DNA of 64,000 bases from SIG603 sp964370775 (GCA_964370775.1 CAYJKT010000011.1:1-64000), one strand, 5' to 3'. Shown: positions 16,026 to 25,483, counted from the first letter of the stretch. Numbers and translations are program-made. The notes: generated by a model from the letters alone, not told the origin.

Positions 16026-16433
16026 TTGGATATGCTAGGTTATCTCTTTGATAATAAAGATGTATTGCCCTGTAACCATCATCTTTTTGTTTTCCGTTTC
16101 GCAAATCAGCTACTCTAAAATACTCAGGAAATTCAGTAGGATAACTGTCAAGTTTCATTCTAAAACCCAAAACATCATTAAAGCATTGTTTGAATCCGCC
16201 ACCAACAGTAATCGTTTAATTGAATTTACGTATTATTGAATAATCACTTTTAAATCTTGAACCTATAATATTCTCACTGATTAGTGTTTCAACATATGTA
16301 GACCTATATCTTGCGATATCTTCTAAAATTAAATAAGTGGTGTTTTTGAAAGTGATATTTGTTTTAAACTTTTTCCCAAGGTAGATGTGTACGACAATTT
16401 ATCTAATACTTTTTTGCTTATATCATCAAACAT
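15973..16433 (-). pseudogene. RelA/SpoT-domain nucleotidyltransferase remnant
   Basis: Reading from ATG at 16433, MFDDISKKVLDKLSYTS runs into a stop after a frameshift. The next frame gives YLILEDIARYRSTYVETL and ends at a stop before VGGGFKQCFNDVLGFRMK. The best conserved part is GKQKDDGYRAIHLYYQ then YPIEVQLW, the synthetase-core signature of (p)ppGpp synthetase-like proteins. At least one frameshift and one in-frame stop break it. After FNIWLH the homology is lost and a foreign membrane-protein frame begins. It is not functional as it stands. Confidence 0.75.
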
Positions 16434-16558
16434 ATTACGTGCCTCTTTCTTGTTATATATCAACAATTAACTATTGTTTTGTTACTATTATACATCGAGT
16501 AGTATGTTTATGCAAGAAAATTATTGTACGGATTAAAGCTAAATTTGCTCAAATATAT

Positions 16559-16752
16559 TAGGGGAGGGTCTTATTTGACTAAGGACTAAAGGTGAAGAGT
16601 GAATGACTATTGAAAATTTACTTTGTGCTTCTTAGGATTTTTGATTTAAAATTAATTCGTTAAAACGCACAAATTGATGTAGGGAACGGTCAAGACCGTT
16701 CCCTACATCACTAATCCTAATCAACACGTCTGGATAATATCCGCCCCTACAT
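16559..16752. repeat. Decayed composite palindromic element
   Basis: Only parts remain: TTAGGGGAGGGTC at left, the AT-rich linker TTAATTCGTTAAAACGCAC, one full single-arm palindrome TGTAGGGAACGG...CCGTTCCCTACA (16677-16707), then AACACGTCTG joined to GATAATATCCGCCCCTACA. Between lies ACTAAAGGTGAAGAGTGAA, a separate repeated word. Confidence 0.7.
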
Positions 16753-16755
16753 ACA

Positions 16756-16786
16756 CAAAAAATTAGGCAAGGAGTTTATCCTTGCC
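16756..16786 (-). terminator. Terminator of the cohesin/dockerin beta-helix gene
   Basis: On the minus strand GGCAAGGA pairs with TCCTTGCC around TAAAC, followed by TAATTTTTTG. Confidence 0.85.
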
Positions 16787-16800
16787 CAAAATTATTTGTT

Positions 16801-19800
16801 TTAGAAGCTTTCTGAAACCATTAAGAATAGTACCATTACATCTTTATTGTCGATTACGCCGTCATCGTTTAGGTCACTTGCCATCATATCGATATCAGTT
16901 CCCATGTTTGATGTGTATTGTAGTAGCGCCATAACGTCTTTATTGTTGATAAATCCGTCTGAGTTTGTGTCACCCATAACTACTTCTACAACTTCAACTT
17001 TACCTTCTGTAATGTCGAAAGCTACATTTTGTTGGTTCATGTTAAATACATCTTCTGGGTCGTAAGAAGCTGTAATGCTTAAGTCGCCCTCTGTTGCTGT
17101 GTCTTTAACTTTGAACTTAAGTGTTGCGTATGTCATGTCAGCTGTGTCGAAATCTTTTGTTCCGTCAACCCAGTTTAGAATTAAAACTGAATTTGCATCT
17201 GCTGTCTCGAAAGCGCTTGTCATTTCGCCGAACTCTTTATTAAATGTTACACCTACTAGCTCTAACATGTCCTCGTCATAATCAACTACTAATTTCATTG
17301 ATGTGATACCAGGGTTGTTCTCTAGTGTGATGTCAACCATAACCTCGTCGCCTGCTTGAGCTTTTTCTGTCTCGATAATGATTGTAGAATCTGTATCAAC
17401 TGGAGGAAGCTCTTTAGCTTTATAAGTTGCTGTGATTGAAACTTCTTCTGCTGGCATTTCAAAGCTTGTTGTCATGCTTGTTTCGTCTGCAAATGTTACA
17501 TTACCTACCCATTTGTCAAACTCCATGCCTGTTTCTGCTGTGTCAGCTGTGATGTTTACAATTGTTCCCTCTTCATAAGAGCCTGAACCTGTACCGTCTG
17601 TTACTGTTACTTCATAAGTTTGTGCCTCTGGCTTCTCTGCAAAGTTTGCAGTTAGTGAAACGTTAGAAGTCATCTCTGTGATATATACAGGGTTTGTGCT
17701 TATAACTTTACCGCTTGCATCTGTCCAGTTTACGAAATCGTAACCCTTAGCTGCTGTAGCGATAGCAGTTTTAGTAACGCCTTTTACAACGCCAGTAAAG
17801 CTGTCTGAAACCTCGCCCATGCCGTCGCCTACTGTTAGGCTAAAGTCAAATCTTGTCTTGTAAGAAGCATCAACTGAACCTGTGTTAAACTCTTTGCCGT
17901 CTTCTGGGTTTGAGAAGTCGTTATTATTCTTTGTGAACATCCAGTCCCAGATATAGCTCATCATTGTTTCATAGTCTTCAAGTTTCCAGTATTTACACCA
18001 GATATTGTAGCCTATACTTGCCTCTGTATCGTTTACGCCCTTTGTACGGTCTATGTTTATAAATGTGTTGTCAATTGTTGAGCTGTACTTACTCTTTAGA
18101 GGTTCGTCCTCTAGTGTTGCCCAAAGAAGTTCAAATCTACCGTAAGCTGAATTTGGATCTTGCCATGGAGCTGTTGCTACTGCATCATAGTTGCTTGGGC
18201 TACAAATTAGGTTTAATCCGTGAGTATACCAGCTACCTGAACCTACATATCCAACAGGTGTTGTAACATAACCCATATCTTGGTTGATAAAAGTGTTGCC
18301 TATAACGTCAACGTCACGTCCGCCTGATGATTTTAGACCCCATGAAGTATTTTCAAATACGTTGTCTACTATTAATACTCCGCCTTTACCATCGTCTAGG
18401 TAAACGCCTGAGTTTTCAACTGAACCATGAGCTACGTCATGGAAATAGCTGTTTCTGATAACTGAACCACGATTTAGAGTATCACGACCAGTGTAGATAC
18501 AAGCTTGGTCGCCTGTCTTTTTAAGAACATCGAATATCTCTAAAAATTCCATTAGAGATTCAGGACCGTTAAACTGCATACCATTGTGAGGTGCGTCTGA
18601 AAGAATACAGTTTGAAACTATGTTACCAACTCCGCCCATTCCAATAGCTGGGTTGTATGATTGGTTCTGCATACTAAAGTTTGTTATGCTTGAATTTTTA
18701 ATATAGTTATATCCACGCTCTAGGTTGTAAGTATCGCCACCGCCTAGGGAAATTCCGCCGTCTATGTTGTCGATATCACACATATTAAAGCCGTTAAATT
18801 TAGCTAGATTTTCTGAACTGTTGTCAATTCTTGAAAGTGTGCCTGCAATGTTTGTAATGTCGGCATTCTCGATTGAGTTATAGCTACCGCCAGAAACATT
18901 AAATACACCGTTGTTCATGTTTGCCATGTCGATGCCATCGAATGTGATGTAGTTTGCGTTAGTTATGCTGATCATTACTGTGTCAAGAACAGGAACGCTT
19001 ACTTTGTTTGTATCGTCACTCATGTCTGTTCCTGTAGGTGGATAGAAGTATAGCATTAAGTTGTTTGGATCACTTAATTGGTCTATATACCACTCGCCAG
19101 GAGAACTTAATTCTTCAAAAATATTGAAAGCATAGAATTTACTCTTGTTAGCGTTTACTTCATAGTGGCTGATAAGTGCTGATTTAACCTCGTTTCCATT
19201 TATTGATTGAATTGGAACTGTTTGGTCAGAGAAAGATGAACCCCAGTAACCTAACATCCAAGCACCTTGTCCACCAGCGTTTTCAACAGATGTATCAGGG
19301 TCTATTGAAGCTTGCCATTTTGCTAGTTGCTCTGCTGTTAAGCTTGAAGATGTGAATGCAAATGTAGAGTCTTCTAGTCCTTCTACATAAGGCTCACCCC
19401 AACCAGCAATAATTGCGTCGTTTTCCCAACCTCTTGAGAAACTACCTGCCTCTGTGTACTTAGATACCTTGATTGTTCCGTCGTCAGGAGCAGTAGCATC
19501 TGGGTAACGGGCAAGTGTCATTGGTTCGTTGTTAAGTGCCATGCTGTAGTATGAAAGGCTAAAGTTTAGTCCGTCAGAGAAATCCCATTTAGAGATACCG
19601 CCAGAGCTATGTCCTAGCATTCTAACGTCTCTTTCTTTAACGCCTAGGTCTGAAACATTTACTGAATATACTTTATCTACTGCATCTGTGTGTATTCTGT
19701 CGTACATATCGCTTGAAGAATCTACTAACTCAAAGTCAGTTGCGTCAATTGTTACAGAACCGTTAAAGCTTACTACTTCGTCTTTGTAGGCTGCATACTC

Positions 19801-22728
19801 AATTGGAGACTCTTCTGTGCCTGAATGCTCTTCATTAAAGTTTATTGTGTCTGTAATTTGGTAGATACCTTCTCTAAAGTAGACTACTACTCCGCCCATA
19901 GGTAATGCTGAAGAGGCTATAACGTCTCTTGCTTTTTCGATTGTAGCGTAAGGGTTATTTATTGTACCGTCACCGCTTACATCGTCGCCGTCTGTTGCAA
20001 CGAAAATTTCTTTACCAAACACATGTGTGTCATCACCAACTGTGATTACGCAAGTATCAGTTAGGTTTGAGCCGTCTTTAGTTGTAATTGTAAGTATAGC
20101 TGTACCATAGTTTACAGCTGTAACTAAGCCATCTCTAACAACAAATACATCCTCATTGCTTGACTCCCATGTTACGTGTCTTTCTGTTGTGCCAACAGGA
20201 GAGATAACTGGGTTAAGTACTATAGACTCTCCTACATTTAGTCTAACATTCTCTATATCTTCAACAGGCATAGAGTTGTTTGTGTCTTGTCCTGGAGCTC
20301 CCATCGCTATAATATCTGTTACAGGAGAAGAAGTTAGGAATACTGATTCTGAAACTAGGTCTACAGAATTAATTAGTATGCTGTCAGTTGCTCCACTTGT
20401 AGAAGTTACTGTAACTGTAGCCTCGCCGAACATAAATGGCTCTATGCTACCACTTGTTGTAACGCCTACTATATCTTTGCCTTCTTCATTTACTGTGTAT
20501 GTTAGTAAATCAGTTGAATCATAGCTTGGGTCTTGTCCTACTATGTCAAGTAAAATTCTTTGTAGTTCATATGTGTCATAATAGCCTATATCAGCCTCAT
20601 CCTCACCAATTTCAATAGAAACTGCTGGGTTCTTTTCTATTAAAAGAAGTTTGTCAAATATTGCAATTTCCTCGCCTGCTATTGCATCGAAGTTATCATG
20701 TGTAATGTCTGTCTTGATTACTATTTGTTGGAAAGAATCCATAGCAAAATCAGCCATATGTCTGCCGTCAAGAGTTAGTGTTACACCGCTATCTGGGTTT
20801 GCGAAGTCCCAACGAATTGCATAGCCATTGTTGTTAAGTCTTCTTATCTCTGTGTCTTCTGTAGTCACAACTCCGTCAACCATTTTTACTATTAATAGAT
20901 TACTTTGGTTACCAGGAATTGAACGCAGACCTATACCATTTTCTCCACTTTCGTCAAGAAGCATGATGTCTGTAGTACCTGTTAGCTCTGCCATAGATTG
21001 CCATGTGATTTCGGCAATATAGTCTTCAACCGCTACAGGGAATGTATAATGTGCATATGCTGAGTGCATTCCATCTACAGGAACTGTAGTTAAAGCTGCA
21101 CCGAACTTGTTATCGTATTTATCAGTTAAATTTTTGCCGTGCATACTTGCTTGCTCACCCTTTGTGAAATCACCTATAAGTGAAGAGAAAGGATTAAGTT
21201 CAGACTCGTTTTTCTCGAAGTCGTATCTTAAGTTAGCGCCTAGGCTAAAGCAGTTCTTTAGCTCGTCAACCGCTGTAATAAGTGAGGTGCTTGCATCCAT
21301 TATGTCGTCATTAGCGCTGTCTTCATGTATTAACTTTGCACTAGCTAGGGCAGTTTTAAAGTTTGTCCATGCTGTAGCATCTGTGTAGTCACCCTCAAAG
21401 AAACCATTAGCTAGAGTAACTAGGTTTAATAGATTACGGTATTCCTCTGTAAAGCTGTCTGTGAACATCTCTGTGCTTCTAAGGACAGCACCTGCATACG
21501 GATTACTTCCTGCTTTAACTCTAACCATAACCATGCCAGCATCTAATTCTTTGTTGCCAACGCTTTGTGGGTTAGATGTACAAGTCATAAATGTTCCGCC
21601 ACCGTCTAGGCTGTATTCATAGTCTGTAGCGTTATCGTATCCTGCAACATTTGTCCAACCAAATGTATTAGCGGTATCATCGTTTACAGGGTTTGTTGGT
21701 GCATCTGCTACATCTATTGCAACATCTTTGTTGCTAGAGATTATAACGTCATCTATGTAGTGAGTGTTTTCTGTCTTCATCCATGAGTTAAGTAATAGAA
21801 TATTACTAAAGCCCTCGGCTGAAGTTGTTGCTTTACCAGATTTACTGATAGCTTCTTCTGTAGTTATAGTATCAACTAGTTCACCATCATAGTAAAGGTC
21901 AACTGAATCAGTAGCTGTGTAGTCCCACATTACTGTGTGCCAACCAACACTAGCAGTCTCGATAAATGTTTCGTGTTTACCTACTTGAATGCTCACATTT
22001 TGGTCGTGGTAGCTGCCATTTGAACCCTTGCCACCAATAGCAAAGCCTATTCCGTGGTGATAGTCGCCTAAGACTGTACCCGGCATAATGTACATTCTGT
22101 CACCTGGATCACTGCTTATATAGAACTTCATTGTTAGGTATTTATCGTTTTGTATTCCACCCGGAACTGTGTAGTTTACATTATGTGTGTAGGCTGGGTT
22201 GTTAGCATTGTTATTATATTTACCGCCTACAAAGAATGAAGATAAACCACTAGCTGAAACATCCATAGTTCTTTTAATTGTACCAGTTCTAGCAGACCAA
22301 CCAACTAAATCAGCATCATCTTCAAAGTCCATGATAATGTCATCGTTAGATGTAAAAGCAACTTCATTAAAAAGTGTAGGGCTAGCTACATCTTCTGTAA
22401 GACCTTTAAGTCTAACTCCTACTTTTCCAGCCGCTGCATCAATATTGCCAATTGGTTGAGGGTTAGCGGTACAGTCTACATAGTCTGTTCCGTTTATGGT
22501 GTACTCGTAAGACAAATATTCCTCTTTGCCCTCTACAGGTGTCCAACCAAATGTGTTGAAGATATCATCTACAACAGGGTTTGTAGGTTTGTCTTCGGTC
22601 GTTTCATTGATAATTGAAACACCGCTATTTGTTTGCTCTGTAGCAAATGTTGCAGTTACCATTGAACTAGCTAACATTGCACTCGCCAAAACTATAGACA
22701 AAATTCTCTTTAGGTTTTGGGATTTCAT
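16801..22728 (-). CDS. Secreted beta-helix protein with cohesin and dockerin domains
   Basis: A 1975-residue secreted protein, probably a polysaccharide-acting enzyme. Order: signal peptide (1-29); two related fibronectin-like modules opening with PTNPV and FGWT (about 45-105, 345-425) around a lectin-like domain; a FIVAR-like linker (425-495); a second lectin-like domain (about 500-700); a bacterial Ig-like domain (830-900); a right-handed parallel beta-helix (905-1560) opening IFVATDGDDVSGDGTINNPY; two InlB-type repeats (1630-1780, FVNWTD and FDKWVG); a cohesin domain (1781-1915); and a dockerin (1917-1975) with calcium loops DTNSDGFINNKD and DLNDDGVIDNKD. The beta-helix entry resembles GH141-like proteins, but the catalytic residues are not identified. 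Having cohesin and dockerin on one chain suggests chain or scaffold assembly. A paralogue without the C-terminal modules is at 49216-54483. Confidence 0.85.
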   Translation of the reverse strand: MKSQNLKRILSIVLASAMLASSMVTATFATEQTNSGVSIINETTEDKPTNPVVDDIFNTFGWTPVEGKEEYLSYEYTINGTDYVDCTANPQPIGNIDAAAGKVGVRLKGLTEDVASPTLFNEVAFTSNDDIIMDFEDDADLVGWSARTGTIKRTMDVSASGLSSFFVGGKYNNNANNPAYTHNVNYTVPGGIQNDKYLTMKFYISSDPGDRMYIMPGTVLGDYHHGIGFAIGGKGSNGSYHDQNVSIQVGKHETFIETASVGWHTVMWDYTATDSVDLYYDGELVDTITTEEAISKSGKATTSAEGFSNILLLNSWMKTENTHYIDDVIISSNKDVAIDVADAPTNPVNDDTANTFGWTNVAGYDNATDYEYSLDGGGTFMTCTSNPQSVGNKELDAGMVMVRVKAGSNPYAGAVLRSTEMFTDSFTEEYRNLLNLVTLANGFFEGDYTDATAWTNFKTALASAKLIHEDSANDDIMDASTSLITAVDELKNCFSLGANLRYDFEKNESELNPFSSLIGDFTKGEQASMHGKNLTDKYDNKFGAALTTVPVDGMHSAYAHYTFPVAVEDYIAEITWQSMAELTGTTDIMLLDESGENGIGLRSIPGNQSNLLIVKMVDGVVTTEDTEIRRLNNNGYAIRWDFANPDSGVTLTLDGRHMADFAMDSFQQIVIKTDITHDNFDAIAGEEIAIFDKLLLIEKNPAVSIEIGEDEADIGYYDTYELQRILLDIVGQDPSYDSTDLLTYTVNEEGKDIVGVTTSGSIEPFMFGEATVTVTSTSGATDSILINSVDLVSESVFLTSSPVTDIIAMGAPGQDTNNSMPVEDIENVRLNVGESIVLNPVISPVGTTERHVTWESSNEDVFVVRDGLVTAVNYGTAILTITTKDGSNLTDTCVITVGDDTHVFGKEIFVATDGDDVSGDGTINNPYATIEKARDVIASSALPMGGVVVYFREGIYQITDTINFNEEHSGTEESPIEYAAYKDEVVSFNGSVTIDATDFELVDSSSDMYDRIHTDAVDKVYSVNVSDLGVKERDVRMLGHSSGGISKWDFSDGLNFSLSYYSMALNNEPMTLARYPDATAPDDGTIKVSKYTEAGSFSRGWENDAIIAGWGEPYVEGLEDSTFAFTSSSLTAEQLAKWQASIDPDTSVENAGGQGAWMLGYWGSSFSDQTVPIQSINGNEVKSALISHYEVNANKSKFYAFNIFEELSSPGEWYIDQLSDPNNLMLYFYPPTGTDMSDDTNKVSVPVLDTVMISITNANYITFDGIDMANMNNGVFNVSGGSYNSIENADITNIAGTLSRIDNSSENLAKFNGFNMCDIDNIDGGISLGGGDTYNLERGYNYIKNSSITNFSMQNQSYNPAIGMGGVGNIVSNCILSDAPHNGMQFNGPESLMEFLEIFDVLKKTGDQACIYTGRDTLNRGSVIRNSYFHDVAHGSVENSGVYLDDGKGGVLIVDNVFENTSWGLKSSGGRDVDVIGNTFINQDMGYVTTPVGYVGSGSWYTHGLNLICSPSNYDAVATAPWQDPNSAYGRFELLWATLEDEPLKSKYSSTIDNTFINIDRTKGVNDTEASIGYNIWCKYWKLEDYETMMSYIWDWMFTKNNNDFSNPEDGKEFNTGSVDASYKTRFDFSLTVGDGMGEVSDSFTGVVKGVTKTAIATAAKGYDFVNWTDASGKVISTNPVYITEMTSNVSLTANFAEKPEAQTYEVTVTDGTGSGSYEEGTIVNITADTAETGMEFDKWVGNVTFADETSMTTSFEMPAEEVSITATYKAKELPPVDTDSTIIIETEKAQAGDEVMVDITLENNPGITSMKLVVDYDEDMLELVGVTFNKEFGEMTSAFETADANSVLILNWVDGTKDFDTADMTYATLKFKVKDTATEGDLSITASYDPEDVFNMNQQNVAFDITEGKVEVVEVVMGDTNSDGFINNKDVMALLQYTSNMGTDIDMMASDLNDDGVIDNKDVMVLFLMVSESF

Positions 22729-22761
22729 AATAGTTCCTCCATAAATTAATTATTTGTTTGT

Positions 22762-22790
22762 ATTATACAATATCTTAATACAAAAGACAA
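22762..22790 (-). promoter_or_regulatory. Promoter of the cohesin/dockerin gene
   Basis: On the minus strand TTGTCT (22785-22790), 17 bases, then TATAAT (22762-22767). A GGAGGAAC ribosome site precedes the ATG. Confidence 0.75.
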
Positions 22791-22826
22791 GACAGCAATG
22801 TAACAAAAAACGCTGTCTTATGTAAC

Positions 22827-22857
22827 AAAAAACGCTATCTTTTAACATAGCGTTTTT
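22827..22857 (-). terminator. Stem-loop upstream of the cohesin/dockerin promoter
   Basis: On the minus strand AAAAACGCTAT pairs with ATAGCGTTTTTT, followed by GTTAC. The word GTAACAAAAAACGCT(G/A)TCTTAT occurs twice in tandem on the plus strand (near 22800 and 22822), so part of the terminator is duplicated. It would stop transcripts entering from above. Confidence 0.65.
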
Positions 22858-22970
22858 GGGATTGTGCATAATTCATAAAATGTATATTGTGTTTTCTACA
22901 GTTCACACAAATCAAAGGAAAGCGATGTAGGAAATATAATCAATTGTAAAGTTTTTAATTTAATAAAGTA

Positions 22971-23217
22971 GTAGGGGAGACCTGTGGTCGTCCGAAAATT
23001 TAGTTAAAACCGCTAGTTTTCGGCTGCTCACACAGGACCAGACGTGTCTCTTGCGATTTTTGGTTTTAAATTAATTCGTTAAAACGCACAAATTAATGTA
23101 GGGGCGGATATTATCCTCCTAAGAAATTTAGGCGAAATTACGGACTTTTTAGGAGGATAATATCCGCCCCTACCGCAATTAATTCTAAGTGGCACGTCTG
23201 GGCATCACCTCCCTACA
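22971..23217. repeat. Composite of two palindromic elements
   Basis: A GACCTGTGGTC-type element (22971 to about 23038) is fused to GACGTGTCTCTTG and the AT-rich linker TTAATTCGTTAAAACGCAC, followed by a GGCGGATA-type element (23097-23173) and a right outer arm ending GGCACGTCTGG and CCCTACA. It fills most of the gap between two minus-strand genes; I see no coding sequence in 22861-23275. Confidence 0.75.
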
Positions 23218-23275
23218 TTGATTTTTGAAATTTTGTGAAGTTTAGCAAATTAATTTAAATCTATAATCGTGATTA

Positions 23276-23312
23276 ACAAAAAGTGTAGCTCATTTTTGCT
23301 TGAGCTACACTT
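23276..23312 (-). terminator. Terminator of the ABC exporter operon
   Basis: AAGTGTAGCTCA pairs perfectly with TGAGCTACACTT, followed on the minus strand by TTTTTGTTAATC. Confidence 0.85.
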
Positions 23313-23320
23313 TATAGATG

Positions 23321-24124
23321 TTAAACTAAATTTAGTTTTTTATTTAAGTTATGTCTTGCAATAATAAATCCTGCAATTCCAAGTGCTAAAGATGGAATGC
23401 ACAAATAGTAAAGCAATTCTGTGTAAAGACCTATAACTTGATCTGCTATAGTCGCTACATCCAAATAAGTTGATTGACCTAGATACATAAATGTTGAGGC
23501 ATTAGATGTAAATGTGTGTACAAGTACTGCTAAATGAAGAATTTGACCTATTACATAATAGATTATATAAGCAACTATTGAAGCGCCTATCTTACTTCTA
23601 AATCTTTGTCCAATGCTAAACACAGCGTAAAGACATATTAGGGTAGAGGCAGTAGCAATAAGAGATAAGACAATAACTGCTACAAATATTTTAACAAAAT
23701 CAAATTCTACGCCAGTAGTATTGTAATATGTAATCTCGCTAGGTGCTGTCGCAAAAAACACAGAGATAGAAAGCATAATTACAATGTATGTGCTTATTAT
23801 CATTGTAAAACTTGTTATAAATTTAGCTAAAAGTTGCTGTGTTGGTGTCACTGGAATGGTAAAGCTTAAGTAGCCTTGTGATGAAAACAGATTTTTATAA
23901 AACCTAATAACAGGAATTATAAAACATCCTACGCCTAAGGCGATTAAGTTTGTTACATACAGTATAAGTGCTATAACTGCTACTTGAGACAAAAGGTCGT
24001 TGTTAGTAATGTCTATGTTGGATAGAATAATCATGGAAAGTGTGACTAATGCAGTTAGTGCATAAAACAGTCCCGCAATTTTGAACATGTATGCAAATTC
24101 ATATTTTAAAAGTTTAATTAACAT
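23321..24124 (-). CDS. ABC-2 type transporter permease
   Basis: A 267-residue integral membrane protein with six hydrophobic helices, starting MLIKLLKYEFAYMFKIAGLF, a typical entry of ABC-2 permeases next to YtrB-like ATPases. It overlaps the ATPase gene by seven bases, so the two form one exporter. In related systems the exporter responds to cell-wall antibiotics; the cargo here is unknown. No cysteine-rich or large extracellular domain is present. Confidence 0.8.
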   Translation of the reverse strand: MLIKLLKYEFAYMFKIAGLFYALTALVTLSMIILSNIDITNNDLLSQVAVIALILYVTNLIALGVGCFIIPVIRFYKNLFSSQGYLSFTIPVTPTQQLLAKFITSFTMIISTYIVIMLSISVFFATAPSEITYYNTTGVEFDFVKIFVAVIVLSLIATASTLICLYAVFSIGQRFRSKIGASIVAYIIYYVIGQILHLAVLVHTFTSNASTFMYLGQSTYLDVATIADQVIGLYTELLYYLCIPSLALGIAGFIIARHNLNKKLNLV

Positions 24125-24816
24125 CTGAATACCTCCCTGAACAATTGGTCTATGCTCTTTTGCTCTCTTGCCCTAATATTGTCTACACTGTCATGCAGAA
24201 CAATGTTTCCATAGCTTATAAATATTACATCACTTAAGATTTGCTCAATGTCTGCTATCAAATGTGTTGAAATAATTATTGAGGCATTTGGGTTGTAGTT
24301 TGCTATTATTGTGTTTAAAATATAATCTCTTGTAGCGGGGTCTACACCTGCTATAGGCTCATCAAGTATGTAAAGCTGTGCCTCACGGCTCATAGTTAAA
24401 ATTAAACCAACTTTTTCTTGTGTTCCTTTTGATAAAGTTCTAACCTTTGCCTTGATGTCTATGTTTAGGTTTTGTAGCATGTGCAAGGCTCTCTCTGGTC
24501 TAAAATCTTCAAAAAAGTCTTGGTAATACTTTATTGAGTATTCTACAGTTTTGCTTTGATCTAAAAATACTTTATCTGGTAGATACGAAATTATCTTTTT
24601 GCTTTGTACTCCTATTGGTTGCCCGTTAACTAATACGGTGCCTGAATCTGCGGTTAAAAGACAGTTAATAATCTTGATTAACGTTGTTTTACCGCTACCG
24701 TTAGGCCCTAAAAGACCTATGATTTTACCTCTTTCAATGTTTAAACTAACATTGTTAAGAGCTAAAATGTTTTTGTAAAGTTTGTTTATTCCTTGAACTT
24801 CTAAAATATTGTTCAC
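24118..24816 (-). CDS. ABC transporter ATP-binding protein
   Basis: A 232-residue ATPase. Walker A is GPNGSGKTT (about residue 36), the signature is LSKGTQEK (about 131), Walker B is LYILDEPIAGVDP (about 152) and the switch His is in ISTHL (about 186). The signature is LSKGT rather than LSGGQ, common in YtrB-type exporters. It is coupled to the permease and separated from its GntR regulator by a palindromic repeat. Confidence 0.9.
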   Translation of the reverse strand: MNNILEVQGINKLYKNILALNNVSLNIERGKIIGLLGPNGSGKTTLIKIINCLLTADSGTVLVNGQPIGVQSKKIISYLPDKVFLDQSKTVEYSIKYYQDFFEDFRPERALHMLQNLNIDIKAKVRTLSKGTQEKVGLILTMSREAQLYILDEPIAGVDPATRDYILNTIIANYNPNASIIISTHLIADIEQILSDVIFISYGNIVLHDSVDNIRAREQKSIDQLFREVFRC

Positions 24817-24838
24817 TTAAACTACCTCCTATTTTTTT

Positions 24839-25056
24839 TGACTAATGACTAAAGGTGAAGGGAATATAAGTAATCTTAATTCTTAATTGTAGGGAAGGGT
24901 CTGAGTGCAGACGTGCCTCTTAGCAAATTTAGCCATGTAGGGGCGGATAATATCCGCCTTAAAAGTCCGTGATTTTACCTAAATTTCTTAGGCGGATAAT
25001 ATCCGCCACTACAATAAGTTATAAAGTTAGTCTTTCACTTTTAGTCTTTAGCCTTT
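24839..25056. repeat. Three-layer nested palindromic element
   Basis: The outermost arms are TGACTAATGACTAAAGGTGA (near 24839) and the inverse-like TTTCACTTTTAGTCTTTAGC (near 25031). Inside lies a left arm TTGTAGGGAAGGGTCTGAG joined to CAGACGTGCCTCTTAG, and inside that the GGCGGATA-type element (24936-25013). It sits inside the ytrA-like operon, between regulator and ATPase genes. Confidence 0.75.
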
Positions 25057-25059
25057 AGT

Positions 25060-25419
25060 TTATCTAATGTGTTTGTGAATTGAGTCTATAATTTGCTCGT
25101 CTGTAAAACCCATCTGTCTTAATAAGGCTACAAATTCTTGGGTTTTATCGTTAAGCTCTTTCGTTGCCTGTGACGCAATAAGGCTTATGTCCTCGCTTAC
25201 ATATCTTCCGTCACCTCTTCTTGTGTTAATTAAACCCATTCGCTCAATTTCTGTAAAAGCTCTTTGAACTGTGTTTGGGTTTACACCTGCGATTATAGAT
25301 AAATCTCTAACAGTGGGAAGTTTCTCATTAGGTTTATATTTTCCCGCTACAATATCCTGCTTTATTCTCTCTGTTATCTGAATAAAGATGGCTTTATCAT
25401 TTGTAAATTCCCACGCCAT
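25060..25419 (-). CDS. GntR-family regulator, YtrA subfamily
   Basis: A 119-residue repressor. Residues 8-75 form the winged helix: IFIQITERIKQDIVAGKY, KLPTVRDLS and GVNPNTVQRAFTEIERMG. The short C-terminal tail without a ligand domain is typical of YtrA. The start at 25419 is chosen because AGGAGG stands at good distance. The frame extends upstream but without a ribosome site. It heads the operon with the ABC exporter and probably represses it through a site in its own promoter. Confidence 0.9.
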   Translation of the reverse strand: MAWEFTNDKAIFIQITERIKQDIVAGKYKPNEKLPTVRDLSIIAGVNPNTVQRAFTEIERMGLINTRRGDGRYVSEDISLIASQATKELNDKTQEFVALLRQMGFTDEQIIDSIHKHIR

Positions 25420-25443
25420 TTTTCCACCTCCTAAAGTATTAAT

Positions 25444-25483
25444 GTTGTGATACAATCATACAACTTTTTGCTTGATTTGTCAA
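25444..25483 (-). promoter_or_regulatory. Promoter and candidate operator of the ytrA-like operon
   Basis: On the minus strand TTGACA (25478-25483), 17 bases, then TATGAT (25455-25460). The -10 box lies in GTTGTGATACAATCATACAAC (25444-25464; given here by its ends GTTGT and ACAAC), an imperfect palindrome that could bind the GntR protein. Confidence 0.7.

Noticed and set aside
15820..16170. 116-codon minus-strand frame taken as an intact gene
   Set aside because: Only the first 66 residues match a RelA/SpoT core; the start is internal to the domain and the tail is an out-of-frame reading of a membrane segment, so it is a pseudogene part.
20156..20524. 122-codon plus-strand frame and similar frames inside the giant genes
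   Set aside because: They are shadows of the long minus-strand reading frames, without ribosome sites or recognisable domains.
22861..22970. Search for a small gene in the gap upstream of the cohesin gene
   Set aside because: No frame with a ribosome site longer than a few codons; AT-rich sequence only.
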